Counted from the first letter of the stretch, positions 44,433 through 54,047 are shown. The stretch: DNA of 64,000 nt from an uncultured Ruminococcus sp. (GCA_910576995.1 CAJTLC010000001.1:63221-127220); one strand, 5' to 3'. Made by a program: numbers and translations. Notes: generated by a model from the letters alone, not told the origin.

Positions 44433-44786
44433 ATGGATTGTTTATTCTGCAAAATCATAAACGGCGAAATTCCTAGCGCAAAGGTATATGAGGACGAATT
44501 CGTGTACTGCTTTAAGGATATTGCGCCTATCGCTCCCGTGCATTACCTTATAATTCCGAAGCAGCACATCTGCTGCGCGAACGGAATTGACGAGACGAAT
44601 TCCAATTTTGTGGCAAAGGTATTCGAGGCTGCGGCAAAGATCGCTAAGGCAGAGGGAATCGAAAGCTACAGAATAATCAATAATTGCGGTGAGGACGCAG
44701 GTCAGACCGTTATGCATCTCCATTTCCATATGCTTGCAGGAGTTAAAATGGGATGGGGTCCCGAATCGCTTGGTAAAACCGAATAA
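44433..44786 (+). CDS. HIT family nucleotide hydrolase
   Basis: A 117-residue HINT-type protein. CLFCKIINGEIPSAKVYED at the start and the HLHFHMLAG triad (HxHxH) mark the family, which hydrolyses purine nucleoside phosphoramidates and aminoacyl-AMP. The position behind alaS would suit removal of aminoacyl adenylates. AAGGAGAA ribosome site. Confidence 0.94.
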   Translation: MDCLFCKIINGEIPSAKVYEDEFVYCFKDIAPIAPVHYLIIPKQHICCANGIDETNSNFVAKVFEAAAKIAKAEGIESYRIINNCGEDAGQTVMHLHFHMLAGVKMGWGPESLGKTE

Positions 44787-44797
44787 GGAGGCGCGCA

Positions 44798-45337
44798 ATG
44801 GCTGGTACATACAAGATGAAGATCGCAGGGCTGGAAAGAGAACTTCCGCTCTGCCCGATCAATGAAAAGCTTGATATTGCGGCGTTTGTAATGTTTTCTG
44901 ATGTAGAGATAACCGTTGCTTCGGCGGCGGAACTTTTGAAAAAATGTCCCGATTTCGATGTGATCTTGACGGCTGAATCAAAGGGCATCCCGCTTGGCTA
45001 TGAAATGGCGCGCCAGAGCGGAAAACCGTATATTGTGGCGAGAAAATCAGTCAAGCTCTACATGGGCGACCCGATAGCCGTTGCGGTCAAGTCGATCACA
45101 ACGGAGTCCGAGCAGACTTTGTATCTTTCCGCTGAAAAGGCGGAAATGATAAGAGGAAAGTGCGTGCTTATCGTTGACGACGTTATAAGTACGGGCGAAT
45201 CGCTTAACGCGCTCGAAAAGCTTGTGGAGGCTGCAAAGGGCGAAACATCGGCAAAAGCGGCAGTTCTCGCGGAGGGCGACGCAGCCGACAGAACCGATAT
45301 TATCTTCCTCGAAAAGCTGCCTTTGTTTTTTAAATAA
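44798..45337 (+). CDS. Adenine phosphoribosyltransferase-like protein
   Basis: A 179-residue type I phosphoribosyltransferase. The PRPP loop is CVLIVDDVISTGESL (about 125-139). Lengths and flanking motifs are Apt-like, but the base-binding hood is not distinctive, so a xanthine- or regulatory-type member is possible. It follows HIT with an AAGGAGG site. Confidence 0.8.
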   Translation: MAGTYKMKIAGLERELPLCPINEKLDIAAFVMFSDVEITVASAAELLKKCPDFDVILTAESKGIPLGYEMARQSGKPYIVARKSVKLYMGDPIAVAVKSITTESEQTLYLSAEKAEMIRGKCVLIVDDVISTGESLNALEKLVEAAKGETSAKAAVLAEGDAADRTDIIFLEKLPLFFK

Positions 45338-45353
45338 GTGAGAAGAAGTTAAA

Positions 45354-47399
45354 ATGAAGCGAAAAATGATTGGCGCGGCAGCAGCATATATGTCGGGATT
45401 GTTTTTTGCTTTCTTTTTTACCGATATTTATGGGGCAGCCATACTTGCGGCAATTTCCCTAATTGTGATTATCGGCGCGAAAAAGCGGGGTTTTAGTGTA
45501 CGTGATATGTGTATTATCGCCGTTTGCTTTCTGACGGCATTCGGTATTGGCAAACTTCACGACTACCTTTGCTATGATATGATAATGAATTACAGCGGTC
45601 ATACTTCAAGCTTTACAGGTAAGGTTTCCGATTATGATATTCACGAGCGCGACGGAGTTTCGTATGTTTTGGATGGCAGGATAAACGGATTTCAAAAGGC
45701 TGATATTTATATGTATTCCAATGATCTTGGCATTGATTACGGAGACGAAGTTGATATTGGCGAATGTGTATTTTCTCCGATTGAAAGCGATTTTCTTTTT
45801 GATTCCGAAACATGGAACAAGTCGCGGCATGTGTTTTTACAGATAGACAGCTGTAATGAGATCGTCGTGCATAACAACGATTCCGCTAATATCAGAAGAA
45901 TTCTGCGCCGCTTCCGTGAAGATATGATAGGTAAAATGACTGTCATTATGGGAAATGAAACTGCGTCTTTTCTAGCCGGAATGATATTTGGCGAAAAGCA
46001 GTATCTTGACGACAATATCAGGACTTCTCTTTATCGCAGCGGAATTGGCCATGTTCTTGCAGTATCGGGACTTCACGTTTCGATAATTGCTGCGATCGTC
46101 ATGAGAATATTCCGCAGGCTGCACCTGAATAAATATGCAAGTTTTGCAGCTGTAAATTTACTGCTGACTTTCCTGATAATACTTACAAATTATCCGATAT
46201 CAGCGATCCGTGCCGCGATTATGCTTGATATTATGTATTCGGCAAGACTTTTTCGCCGTCAGAGCGATCCGCTGAATTCTATAGCCGCTGCGTCGCTGAT
46301 AATTTGCATATTCGATCCTTATGTGGTTTACAGCGGCGGCTTTATGCTTTCTCTGTCAGGAACTTTCGGTATAGCAGTACTTGCGCCGTTCATGACGAAA
46401 AATATGCCAAAAGATACCGTAATACGGCGAATTTTATTTTCATTCGCAACAGCTGTATGGACGACAATATCAATTTTTCCCGTAAGTCTGTTTTATTTCG
46501 ATGAAACTTCGCTGCTGTCTCCCGTTTCAAATGTTCTTATTGTTGGCATATGCACGGCGGCGATGATATTCGGGCTTTTGTTTATTATTACGGGAGGCGC
46601 TTTTACATTAGTTCTTTATCCTGCAAAATGGCTTATATCGGCTGTTTTTGATGTTTCGGAGTTTATTTCTTCGCTTTCTTTCGGCAGAATTCCAAGGCTT
46701 AATGATACGATCCCCAAGCTTATAATTATTTTCGGGGCAGCGGCAGTGGGAATTTATTTTTGTTTTAAGAATAAACGCCTGACTTCGGTCTCGATAGCTG
46801 CGGCAATGCTTCTTTCGGTTATTATCGTTCATTTGAGTTGGCTTAATAACAGAAATGATCTGATAATTGCAGTCCTTGGCAAAGGAAATAACGCCGTCGT
46901 TGTAATAACAGCTGGAACGCGCACCGATATTTTTGATATAAGCGGTCATTATCGTTCTCCCGAATATGTGCGTAAGTATTTGATGATCAAGGGTATCGAT
47001 CATATTGATTCGCTGGCTCTCAGCAGGAATTCTCCTTCTCAAAGCGTGGCTTATTCGTATGAGTTAGAGCCTTTTACGGATTATGGAAAATCTGCCGAAT
47101 ACAGAGAAATATGTATTGAAAATGAAAAATATGAATTTTGCAGCGAAAATATGATCGTGACTTACGATGGAAACGAACTTGTTATTGACGATGTAGCAGA
47201 AGTTAATTTCCTGCCGGCTAAGGGTAATCACATTTATGAGAACGGTCTGACAGTCTATTACGGGAATATAACCAAATCTACGGTAATTCCGCCTGATAAC
47301 TGCATTTTTCTTGACGATGCTGACGGCGTTGTTTCCGGTTTGAATAATTTTGAGATAATAATTTCAGACAGCGGACAATATAAAATAAGGAGTCTTTAA
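45354..47399 (+). CDS. ComEC/Rec2-family competence protein with degenerate MBL domain
   Basis: A 681-residue polytopic membrane protein related to the DNA-uptake channel ComEC. The N-terminal OB-like segment and the competence core (SGLHVSIIAAI near residue 235; NYPISAIRAAIM) are conserved. The C-terminal part (about 490-681) has the position of the metallo-beta-lactamase-like nuclease domain, but the metal-binding SHPHADH stretch is replaced by SRNSPSQS. It therefore probably lacks nuclease activity. It overlaps holA by one base, matching the usual comEC-holA order. Confidence 0.88.
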   Translation: MKRKMIGAAAAYMSGLFFAFFFTDIYGAAILAAISLIVIIGAKKRGFSVRDMCIIAVCFLTAFGIGKLHDYLCYDMIMNYSGHTSSFTGKVSDYDIHERDGVSYVLDGRINGFQKADIYMYSNDLGIDYGDEVDIGECVFSPIESDFLFDSETWNKSRHVFLQIDSCNEIVVHNNDSANIRRILRRFREDMIGKMTVIMGNETASFLAGMIFGEKQYLDDNIRTSLYRSGIGHVLAVSGLHVSIIAAIVMRIFRRLHLNKYASFAAVNLLLTFLIILTNYPISAIRAAIMLDIMYSARLFRRQSDPLNSIAAASLIICIFDPYVVYSGGFMLSLSGTFGIAVLAPFMTKNMPKDTVIRRILFSFATAVWTTISIFPVSLFYFDETSLLSPVSNVLIVGICTAAMIFGLLFIITGGAFTLVLYPAKWLISAVFDVSEFISSLSFGRIPRLNDTIPKLIIIFGAAAVGIYFCFKNKRLTSVSIAAAMLLSVIIVHLSWLNNRNDLIIAVLGKGNNAVVVITAGTRTDIFDISGHYRSPEYVRKYLMIKGIDHIDSLALSRNSPSQSVAYSYELEPFTDYGKSAEYREICIENEKYEFCSENMIVTYDGNELVIDDVAEVNFLPAKGNHIYENGLTVYYGNITKSTVIPPDNCIFLDDADGVVSGLNNFEIIISDSGQYKIRSL

Positions 47400-48499
47400 T
47401 GGCTAAAACAGATTCACGGATTTTGGATTCCTCATTGAAAAAAGGGGAATTAAGCAGTATATATTATCTTTTTGGCGCGGATGTTACGGGCGTTGAAAGA
47501 ATGACAAAGAAGATCATCAAGGCGGCTGTAGGCGATAATGCGGATTTTGCTCTGACAAAATTAAACGGCAGACGGCTTGATCTTTCGGAACTTTACGATC
47601 TTGTCGGGCAGTTCCCCATGATGTCGGAGTACAACTGCATACTCATAAACGACTACAACTGCGAAAAACCTTATGAGGATATGCGCGGAAAAAGCGCTGA
47701 CGATGTGACGAAAAAGCTTCTGGAAATTTTAAAGGATATACCGCGGCAGACCGTCGTGATTTTTAATGTGACGGGATTTGAAATAAAAGTTCAGCGCGAT
47801 TATAAAAGCGGTCAGAATATTATCAAGGACAAGAATAAGAAGTTAGCGGATTTTGCAGCGAAAAACGGCGTATTATGCGAATTCCCAATGAAAACTTCCG
47901 CGGAACTTTCAAAGCTGATAGCTTCAAAAGTTTCGGCGCGCGGAGGGCTTATTTCCATTGAAAACGGTAAAGAATTGGCTGAAATGTGCTTGTGCGACGA
48001 ACTCGTCATCGAAAATGAGATAGAAAAACTGTGCGCCTATGCCAATGGCAGAGAAATAGACCGCGGTATGATACATGAACTCGTTCATGCCCAGAATGAT
48101 ACGACGGTTTATAATCTTGCAAACGCCGTTGCTTCTTTAAATGCGCAGGCTGCTTTTGAAGCTATCGACGAGCTGAACGTTGACAGCGAAAACCGCAGCG
48201 TTGTATTATATGCGATAACGTCGGCGTTTCTTGATCTTTATCGAGCCGCCTGCGCTAAAAAATGCGGAGTTACTCCCGAAAAAACAGCTTCCGATTTTGA
48301 CTATGGAAAGCGAACTTTTCTGGTGAAAAACGCATTTCGCGACAGTTCGAGAATGAGCATTGAACGTTTGCGCCAATGTATAGTTATTCTCCGGGATACA
48401 ACGTTAAAACTCAATACTGCTCCATCCGATCCGCGGGTGGCTGTTGAGCAGGCTGTAACAAAAATGCTGAATCTTTCTGATAAGCGGGTGCGCAGATGA
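47399..48499 (+). CDS. holA: DNA polymerase III delta subunit
   Basis: A 366-residue clamp-loader subunit that opens the sliding clamp. The N-terminal YYLFGADVTGVERM and the later VENEIEKL-like (VIENEIEKLCAYA) stretches fit HolA. It is the usual neighbour of comEC. It overlaps rnmV by four bases. Confidence 0.9.
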   Translation: MAKTDSRILDSSLKKGELSSIYYLFGADVTGVERMTKKIIKAAVGDNADFALTKLNGRRLDLSELYDLVGQFPMMSEYNCILINDYNCEKPYEDMRGKSADDVTKKLLEILKDIPRQTVVIFNVTGFEIKVQRDYKSGQNIIKDKNKKLADFAAKNGVLCEFPMKTSAELSKLIASKVSARGGLISIENGKELAEMCLCDELVIENEIEKLCAYANGREIDRGMIHELVHAQNDTTVYNLANAVASLNAQAAFEAIDELNVDSENRSVVLYAITSAFLDLYRAACAKKCGVTPEKTASDFDYGKRTFLVKNAFRDSSRMSIERLRQCIVILRDTTLKLNTAPSDPRVAVEQAVTKMLNLSDKRVRR

Positions 48500-49095
48500 T
48501 AAAGATCAACGAGGCAATTATTGTTGAGGGAAAATATGACAAGATAAAACTTGCTTCCATTATTGACGCTGTGATAATCGTTACAAACGGATTCGGAATT
48601 TTCAAAGATCGGGAAAAACTGGAATTGATACGTTATTATGCAAATAAAACGGGCATAATAATTCTGACTGATTCCGACAGCGCAGGCAGAAAAATAAGAG
48701 GTTATATCAAGGGCGCAGTGCAAAAGGGAAGCGTGCGAAATGTGCATATTCCTGATATTTTCGGTAAAGAAAAGCGCAAGACGAGAGCTTCTGCGGAAGG
48801 CAAACTCGGAGTTGAGGGAGTTGATGTGGGGATAATTCTTGACGCTTTAAAAAAAGCAGGAGTCACGGCGTCGGAAAATGCTTTTCCCCGTGATATCACT
48901 AAACTGACCTTGTATGAACTCGGACTCAGCGGCGGAACAGACAGCAGTATTCTTCGGAAAAAACTTCAGCATTCGCTTGGACTGCCATCTCTCATGTCGG
49001 CGGCTTCGCTCCTCGAAGTATTGAATACGATGATGACTGCGGAGGAACTTTCTCAAAAAATGATGGCGCTGGAGGAGAAAAATAATGTTATATAG
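48496..49095 (+). CDS. rnmV: Ribonuclease M5
   Basis: A 199-residue Toprim RNase that matures 5S rRNA. EAIIVEGKYDKIKL and LTDSDSAGRKIRG are the Toprim motifs (catalytic Glu and DxD). The C-terminal half helps bind the ribosomal protein-rRNA complex. ksgA, its common neighbour, is not here. Its end overlaps the MBOAT gene by 11 bases. Confidence 0.93.
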   Translation: MIKINEAIIVEGKYDKIKLASIIDAVIIVTNGFGIFKDREKLELIRYYANKTGIIILTDSDSAGRKIRGYIKGAVQKGSVRNVHIPDIFGKEKRKTRASAEGKLGVEGVDVGIILDALKKAGVTASENAFPRDITKLTLYELGLSGGTDSSILRKKLQHSLGLPSLMSAASLLEVLNTMMTAEELSQKMMALEEKNNVI

Positions 49096-50461
49096 CAGTC
49101 TGCTGTTTATATATGGATTTTTCCCCGCTGCATTGATAATTTACTATATCACGCCCGGAAAATTCAAAAACATAGTACTTTTGCTTGAAAGCATGGTGTT
49201 CTGCGGCGCTTTCGGATTGAAATATCTTGGATTCGTCATGATTTTTATAACAGTAAATTACGCCGCTGCCCGGCTGATATACAGCTTGAACGGCAGAAAT
49301 TCTCCTATGCGAAGAATCCCATTCGCAGCCGCTATAATATTCGACGTACTTTCGCTGTTTTTTTTCAGAAGCGATATATTGAATTTCCTGTCGCTGAAAA
49401 TGACGGAGAATTTCTATGCCGTCGGAATATCATTATACACTCTTTCGGCTATTGGCTATCTGCTCGACGTGTATACCGGTAAAATAAGAGCGGACGTGAA
49501 TTTTATCAGATTCGCGCTTTTCGTAATGATGTTTCCCCGTCTGATAATGGGACCGGTTGTAAGTTATGATTATTTTGTTCGTATATTGAAAAATCGCCGC
49601 ATAACAATGAACGGGCTGGGAAACGGCGTAACGCTTTTTATAAAAGGCCTCTCGAAAAAAATAATTATTGCGGATTCTCTCTATATGCTGTATTCGGCAG
49701 TTAAAAGCATCGGCGCTGACAATATTGCTGCCATTTCGGCTTGGCTGGGAATAATCGCCTATATATTGTGCCTTTATTTCACATTGTGCGGATTTTCCGA
49801 GATGGGTCTGGGGATAGCCGCCTGCTTCGGACTGAAATTCCCAAACAGCTTCAATCATCCAATATTAAGCAGCCGAATACGTTATTTTTGTTCAAGGTGG
49901 AATATCCAGATTGTGCAGTGGTTCAGAAGATATGTTATAAGTCCACTGTTTAAATTGACTGATAATAAACTTGCAGGCCGTCTCGGAGTTGTTATGTTGT
50001 GGACGTTCATCGGCTTCTGGTACGGGTTCAATTTTAGCGGAGCGTTATGGGGAATTCTTATGAGTGCGGCTATTTTGCTTGAAAACAAGATACAAAAACT
50101 TAAGATGCTGAAATCTACAGGAATAATTTACACATTTGTGGTCACAACAATATTGGCAGTACTTATTTCAAATGACAGTATATCCGATTCAGTTCATTAT
50201 CTTTTTGCAATGCTTGGCGGAACGGGAATGATCGTCGATCGGCTGACGATGTATTTTCTGCGTTCTTATGTAATAGTGCTGATAATCGCAATATACGCGT
50301 CTACTGATCTGTTCGGGAATATGATAGCGAGGATAACGCGGACAAGATTCAGATTAGCAGTATCGATTTGTGCGCCTGTTGTTATGATGGCGTTATTCAT
50401 GATATGTACAGCGCTTATTTCGTATTCGGGACGCTCGGAAATGATACTTGTGCGGCTGTAG
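49085..50461 (+). CDS. MBOAT-family membrane protein lacking the catalytic histidines
   Basis: A 458-residue protein with about ten membrane segments and AlgI/DltB-like order (FPRLIMGPV, GFSEMGLGIAACFGL, NFNHP-like NSFNHPIL). Active relatives O-acylate cell-surface polymers and need the His of RWH and WHG. Here these read RWN (271-273) and WYG (312-314). Either it is an inactive pseudo-acyltransferase, or it acts as a channel or scaffold. It is followed by a DHHW-like gene, the usual partner type. Confidence 0.85.
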   Translation: MLYSSLLFIYGFFPAALIIYYITPGKFKNIVLLLESMVFCGAFGLKYLGFVMIFITVNYAAARLIYSLNGRNSPMRRIPFAAAIIFDVLSLFFFRSDILNFLSLKMTENFYAVGISLYTLSAIGYLLDVYTGKIRADVNFIRFALFVMMFPRLIMGPVVSYDYFVRILKNRRITMNGLGNGVTLFIKGLSKKIIIADSLYMLYSAVKSIGADNIAAISAWLGIIAYILCLYFTLCGFSEMGLGIAACFGLKFPNSFNHPILSSRIRYFCSRWNIQIVQWFRRYVISPLFKLTDNKLAGRLGVVMLWTFIGFWYGFNFSGALWGILMSAAILLENKIQKLKMLKSTGIIYTFVVTTILAVLISNDSISDSVHYLFAMLGGTGMIVDRLTMYFLRSYVIVLIIAIYASTDLFGNMIARITRTRFRLAVSICAPVVMMALFMICTALISYSGRSEMILVRL

Positions 50462-50472
50462 GAGGCGAATAA

Positions 50473-51582
50473 ATGAAATTTTCCAATAAAGTAACGGCAG
50501 CCGCCGTGCTTGTGTTTATTTCAGTTTTTTCCATATCAACTTTTTTTTCTTCGCACAATAAAGCTGCTGACGTACGAAGTTCAGCGCGGCTTCCGCGAAT
50601 GTCGTGGAGCAGTCTTTCCGACGGAAGTTATTTCAGCAGCCTCAGTGAATATACCGCGAAAAAATTTTCCGGCAGAGGGGACTGGATCGCAGCAGGAGCT
50701 TTGATAAAAACTGAAATGTGCGAAAGCGTTGTAAACGGCGTATATATTTCGCAGGAAAGACTTTTGTCGGCTGAAATTCCGTCTTATGGCAGTTTTGAGG
50801 AAAATGCTGCGCTGATAAATAATTTTGCCGAAAAATATGATGGAGCTGTATATGCGGCTGCAATTCCGACGTCGGCAGGAGTTTACGGAGATATTCTGCC
50901 GTCATATTTGCAGCAGGTGACGGAAAAGCAGCAGATAGATCGTTTTTATGATTTGCTTGATACTGATATACGCAGGATCGACGCCTACAGCATACTGAAA
51001 ACGCTGAGCGATAATTATATTTATTATCGCAGCGATTCAAAATGGACAAGTTACGGCGCATACTGTGTATATCGTACTGTCATTCAAAAACTTGGATTTC
51101 TCCCTGCGTCGTACGATAAATATACCGTGCATCATATTACCGACAACTATAAGGGCGATCTTTATAAGAGGTCGCAGTATATGGAATCAAACAGCGATCT
51201 GCTCGATATTTACGAGTATTCGGGCGGAGCTGAAATAACGGGATGCACGGCGTATGACAACGCGGGTAAATGTTATGAATGGGAACTATATGATATTGAC
51301 GCTGCCGGTTCGGATGATAAATACAGGCTTTATCTTGGCGAGAAGATGCCTTTTGTGAAGATCACGGCTAATGTGAATAATGAAAAGAGGCTGCTTGTGA
51401 TAGGTGATGATTTCGCAGCCTGCTTTATTCCTTTTCTGACGCAGCATTACAGCGAGATAGTTTTCGTATCTCCTGAATGCATGGAATTAAGGCTTAAAGA
51501 TCATATAGATATAAGAGATTATGAACAAACGCTGTTCCTTTTCGGGATCGATTCCCTGAGCAGCAAAATAAAAGAATTTTGA
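50473..51582 (+). CDS. DHHW/AlgX-like protein with altered active-site motifs
   Basis: A 369-residue protein with an N-terminal membrane anchor (about 8-26) and an extracytoplasmic SGNH-like domain. Active DHHW proteins carry a DHHW motif and a GDS nucleophile. Here they read DSKW (188-191) and GDD (311-313). The surrounding YGAY and FIPFLTQHYSEI sequence is conserved, so the assignment is solid while activity is doubtful. It follows the MBOAT gene by 11 bp with GGAGG. Confidence 0.82.
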   Translation: MKFSNKVTAAAVLVFISVFSISTFFSSHNKAADVRSSARLPRMSWSSLSDGSYFSSLSEYTAKKFSGRGDWIAAGALIKTEMCESVVNGVYISQERLLSAEIPSYGSFEENAALINNFAEKYDGAVYAAAIPTSAGVYGDILPSYLQQVTEKQQIDRFYDLLDTDIRRIDAYSILKTLSDNYIYYRSDSKWTSYGAYCVYRTVIQKLGFLPASYDKYTVHHITDNYKGDLYKRSQYMESNSDLLDIYEYSGGAEITGCTAYDNAGKCYEWELYDIDAAGSDDKYRLYLGEKMPFVKITANVNNEKRLLVIGDDFAACFIPFLTQHYSEIVFVSPECMELRLKDHIDIRDYEQTLFLFGIDSLSSKIKEF

Positions 51583-51590
51583 GGTGAATT

Positions 51591-52358
51591 ATGAAAGCAT
51601 TGATAACGGGAGCAACATCAGGTATCGGTCGCTGTATGGCGCGTGAACTTAGCTATCGCGGCTGGGAACTGATCCTTACCGGAAGAAATGAAGCCGAGTT
51701 AAAAAAACTCCAGCGCGAACTTGGACATACGGAGATAATTACTGCGGAACTTGCGGATAAGAATGAAGTTTTCAAGGTGTATGAATTTTGCAGGGAAAAA
51801 AGCGTGGATATGCTTGTAAATAATGCAGGTTATGGAATTTTCGGAAAATTTGATGAGACAGATCTTGATGACGAGATAGACATGATCAATGTGAATATTA
51901 CGGCTGTTCACATTCTTACGAAGCTGTTTCTGCGCGATTTTAAAAAGCGTAACAGAGGGCGTATCATCAATGTTGCTTCGTCGGCAGGATTTATGACGGG
52001 ACCGCTGCTTTCATCATATTATGCCTCAAAAAACTATGTTGTCAGACTTTCTCTGGCTATAGCCGAAGAACTGCGCCGTGAAAAATCGGCAGTGAGAATT
52101 ACTGTTCTTTGTCCCGGACCGGTAAGTACGAATTTCAACGACCGTGCAGGCGTAACATTCAGTATGAAGCCGATAACTCCCGAATACGCCGCGAAATATG
52201 CTTTAAACAAAGCTTTTTCAGGCAAGGTCATCGCAATTCCGGGATTAAAGATAAAAGCGGGATTATTAGCTGCAAAATTCGTTCCGCATCGGCTGCTCCC
52301 TGTATTTGTTTATGAAATACAGAAGCGAAAAAAATCGGCGAACGGCGGCGGGGTATGA
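51591..52358 (+). CDS. Short-chain dehydrogenase/reductase
   Basis: A 255-residue NAD(P)-dependent oxidoreductase. TGATSGIGR is the cofactor motif, NNAGYG the structural motif, and YYASK carries the catalytic Tyr and Lys, with Ser in VASSAG. The C-terminal extension with a basic tail (QKRKKSANGG) is typical of DltE-like SDRs. Substrate unknown. It overlaps the next gene by four bases. Confidence 0.92.
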   Translation: MKALITGATSGIGRCMARELSYRGWELILTGRNEAELKKLQRELGHTEIITAELADKNEVFKVYEFCREKSVDMLVNNAGYGIFGKFDETDLDDEIDMINVNITAVHILTKLFLRDFKKRNRGRIINVASSAGFMTGPLLSSYYASKNYVVRLSLAIAEELRREKSAVRITVLCPGPVSTNFNDRAGVTFSMKPITPEYAAKYALNKAFSGKVIAIPGLKIKAGLLAAKFVPHRLLPVFVYEIQKRKKSANGGGV

Positions 52359-52894
52359 AAAATATAAGCTACAGAGTCGCTTTGGGCGGAATAGTATCGG
52401 CGCTGTGCCTTTTATGTATGTTCCTTGCAGGAATAATGCCGGCGCTGTATCTGCTTCTTCCAATGGCGGCAGGTACGCTGATGATGATCATAGCTGAGGA
52501 AGTAAGCATAAGTTGGGCATGGCTGACTTACATATCGGTAAGCCTTCTGTCCATGTTTGTGACTGCTGATAAAGAAGCCGCACTGATATTTATTATACTT
52601 TTCGGGCATTATCCAATACTGAGGATATATCTTCACAAGATCAAATTCACATTAATACGTTTTATTCTGAAACTGCTTATATTCAATATATGCGCGATAT
52701 CTTATTTTTATGTAACCGTATTTATATTCGGAATGCGGCAAATGCTGGAGGATATGAATGATTTTGGAAAGTACGGCGCGCTTATTCTGCTTGCTGTCGG
52801 GAATTTAATATTTGTGCTTTATGATTTTAATCTGGGTTCTTCCTATCATTTATATTTGAAGAGGCTGCTTCCTAAGTTTCGGAAAAACACATGA
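52355..52894 (+). CDS. Predicted membrane protein of unknown function
   Basis: A 179-residue protein with four to five hydrophobic segments. It resembles small clostridial integral membrane proteins but has no motif that I recognise. It is the last gene of the SDR-linked run, translationally coupled to the SDR. Confidence 0.65.
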   Translation: MKNISYRVALGGIVSALCLLCMFLAGIMPALYLLLPMAAGTLMMIIAEEVSISWAWLTYISVSLLSMFVTADKEAALIFIILFGHYPILRIYLHKIKFTLIRFILKLLIFNICAISYFYVTVFIFGMRQMLEDMNDFGKYGALILLAVGNLIFVLYDFNLGSSYHLYLKRLLPKFRKNT

Positions 52895-53089
52895 ATAAGA
52901 CCAAAATATATGTCTTTTCTGTTGACATATAACTTTTTTAATAGTTAAAACGCAGCAGTATATACAGTATTTCTGCGTAAACCTGACTTTGCAAAATGCA
53001 ACAACTTCTGCGCCATCCAGCACATTTTAGTTTCAAAGGCAATCTAATGTATAATTTTAGTAATATAGTAATTTCTTTGGAGGTGAATT
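52895..53089 (+). promoter_or_regulatory. Leading border of the cassette region, with a split promoter repeat
   Basis: TTGACATATAA at 52922 and ATGTATAATTTTAGTAAT at 53047 are the -35 and -10 halves of the repeat found intact at 53318 and 54048. Here they lie 122 bp apart instead of 17. About 105 extra bp, including a CGCAG/CTGCG inverted repeat, separate them. GGAGGTG (53079) serves the next gene. No gene is seen in this stretch. Confidence 0.5.
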
Positions 53090-53278
53090 ATGAATAATGA
53101 AATAGAAAAATGTATTGAAAAATTGAAAGGCGTTAGGAACGAACTATTAGAAAATTTTTCAAATAGAGATGAAGCAATAGAATATCTTGTAAAAGAAACA
53201 AATTTATCAGAAGAAGAATGTTACTATGCTTATGATCTTTTAGTTAAAATAGATTTTTCTAAAAATATACAGCAATAA
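53090..53278 (+). CDS. Small protein of unknown function (cassette 1)
   Basis: A 62-residue, charged, all-helical protein (MNNEIEKCIEKLKG...). GGAGGTG lies five bases before ATG 53090. No family is recognised. Base composition is visibly A/T-richer than the flanking genes. The stop is followed by the palindrome GTTTATGCAAATAAAC, found in variant form behind the next two genes. Confidence 0.65.
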   Translation: MNNEIEKCIEKLKGVRNELLENFSNRDEAIEYLVKETNLSEEECYYAYDLLVKIDFSKNIQQ

Positions 53279-53317
53279 ATTTTGTTTATGCAAATAAACA
53301 AAAACACAACTTTTCTG

Positions 53318-53346
53318 TTGACATATAAATCTTTTTGATGTATAAT
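53318..53346 (+). promoter_or_regulatory. Consensus promoter, part of a 41-bp direct repeat (copy 1)
   Basis: Perfect TTGACA (53318-53323), 17-bp spacer and perfect TATAAT (53341-53346). The stretch 53318-53358 is identical to 54048-54088. Confidence 0.85.
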
Positions 53347-53384
53347 TTTAGTAAGATAAATCGGAATTTAGAGGTACATTTACT

Positions 53385-54011
53385 ATGGAATTTTATGAAG
53401 TAATAAATAATAGAAGAACCGTTCGTGAGTTTGAAGGCGAAACAATTACGACAGATATTATTGAGAGAATAATATCTGCTGCTTTCAAAGCACCAACAAA
53501 TGATCATATGAGAGATTGGCATTTTATAATTGTCAAAGATAGGAATATAACAGCAAGATTGCTTGATATAATTCCAAAGAAAATTTCTAATGAAGATATG
53601 GACAATCTGATAAAAGATTGGAATTTAAGTGATAATGTACAACAGGAATGTTATCGTAATGCAGTTCCTAAGCAGTACAGAATGCTATTTGAAGCATCAG
53701 CAATAATCATTCCTCTTCTAAAGCAAAAAACAGACATTCTTCATCCTGATAACACCTCACACCTTAACGGTTTTGCTTCAATTTGGTGCAGCATAGAAAA
53801 TATATTTCTTGCGGCAACAGCAGAAGGATACGGCTGTAATTTAAGAATTCCTCTTGGTAATGAGGGGGAATATGCAAAAGGTATACTTGGATTTCCTGAT
53901 GATTATTTTATGCCCTGTTTTATAGGTATCGGCAAACCTAAAAAAGAAGCTGAACCTATAAAACAAAAAGAAATAAACATTAAAGAAAGAATTCATTGGG
54001 ATAAATTCTGA
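53385..54011 (+). CDS. Nitroreductase-family flavoprotein (cassette 2)
   Basis: A 208-residue FMN-dependent oxidoreductase. NNRRTVREFEG is the FMN-phosphate motif near the N-terminus. AAFKAPTNDHMRDWHF and the later AEGYGCNLRIPLG stretches fit the family. Physiological substrate unknown. A GAGGT ribosome site precedes ATG 53385. It has its own consensus promoter and an A/T-rich composition unlike its neighbours, suggesting acquisition. Confidence 0.88.
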   Translation: MEFYEVINNRRTVREFEGETITTDIIERIISAAFKAPTNDHMRDWHFIIVKDRNITARLLDIIPKKISNEDMDNLIKDWNLSDNVQQECYRNAVPKQYRMLFEASAIIIPLLKQKTDILHPDNTSHLNGFASIWCSIENIFLAATAEGYGCNLRIPLGNEGEYAKGILGFPDDYFMPCFIGIGKPKKEAEPIKQKEINIKERIHWDKF

Positions 54012-54047
54012 TTTATACAAATAAACCAAACAAATACAGCCTTTCTA

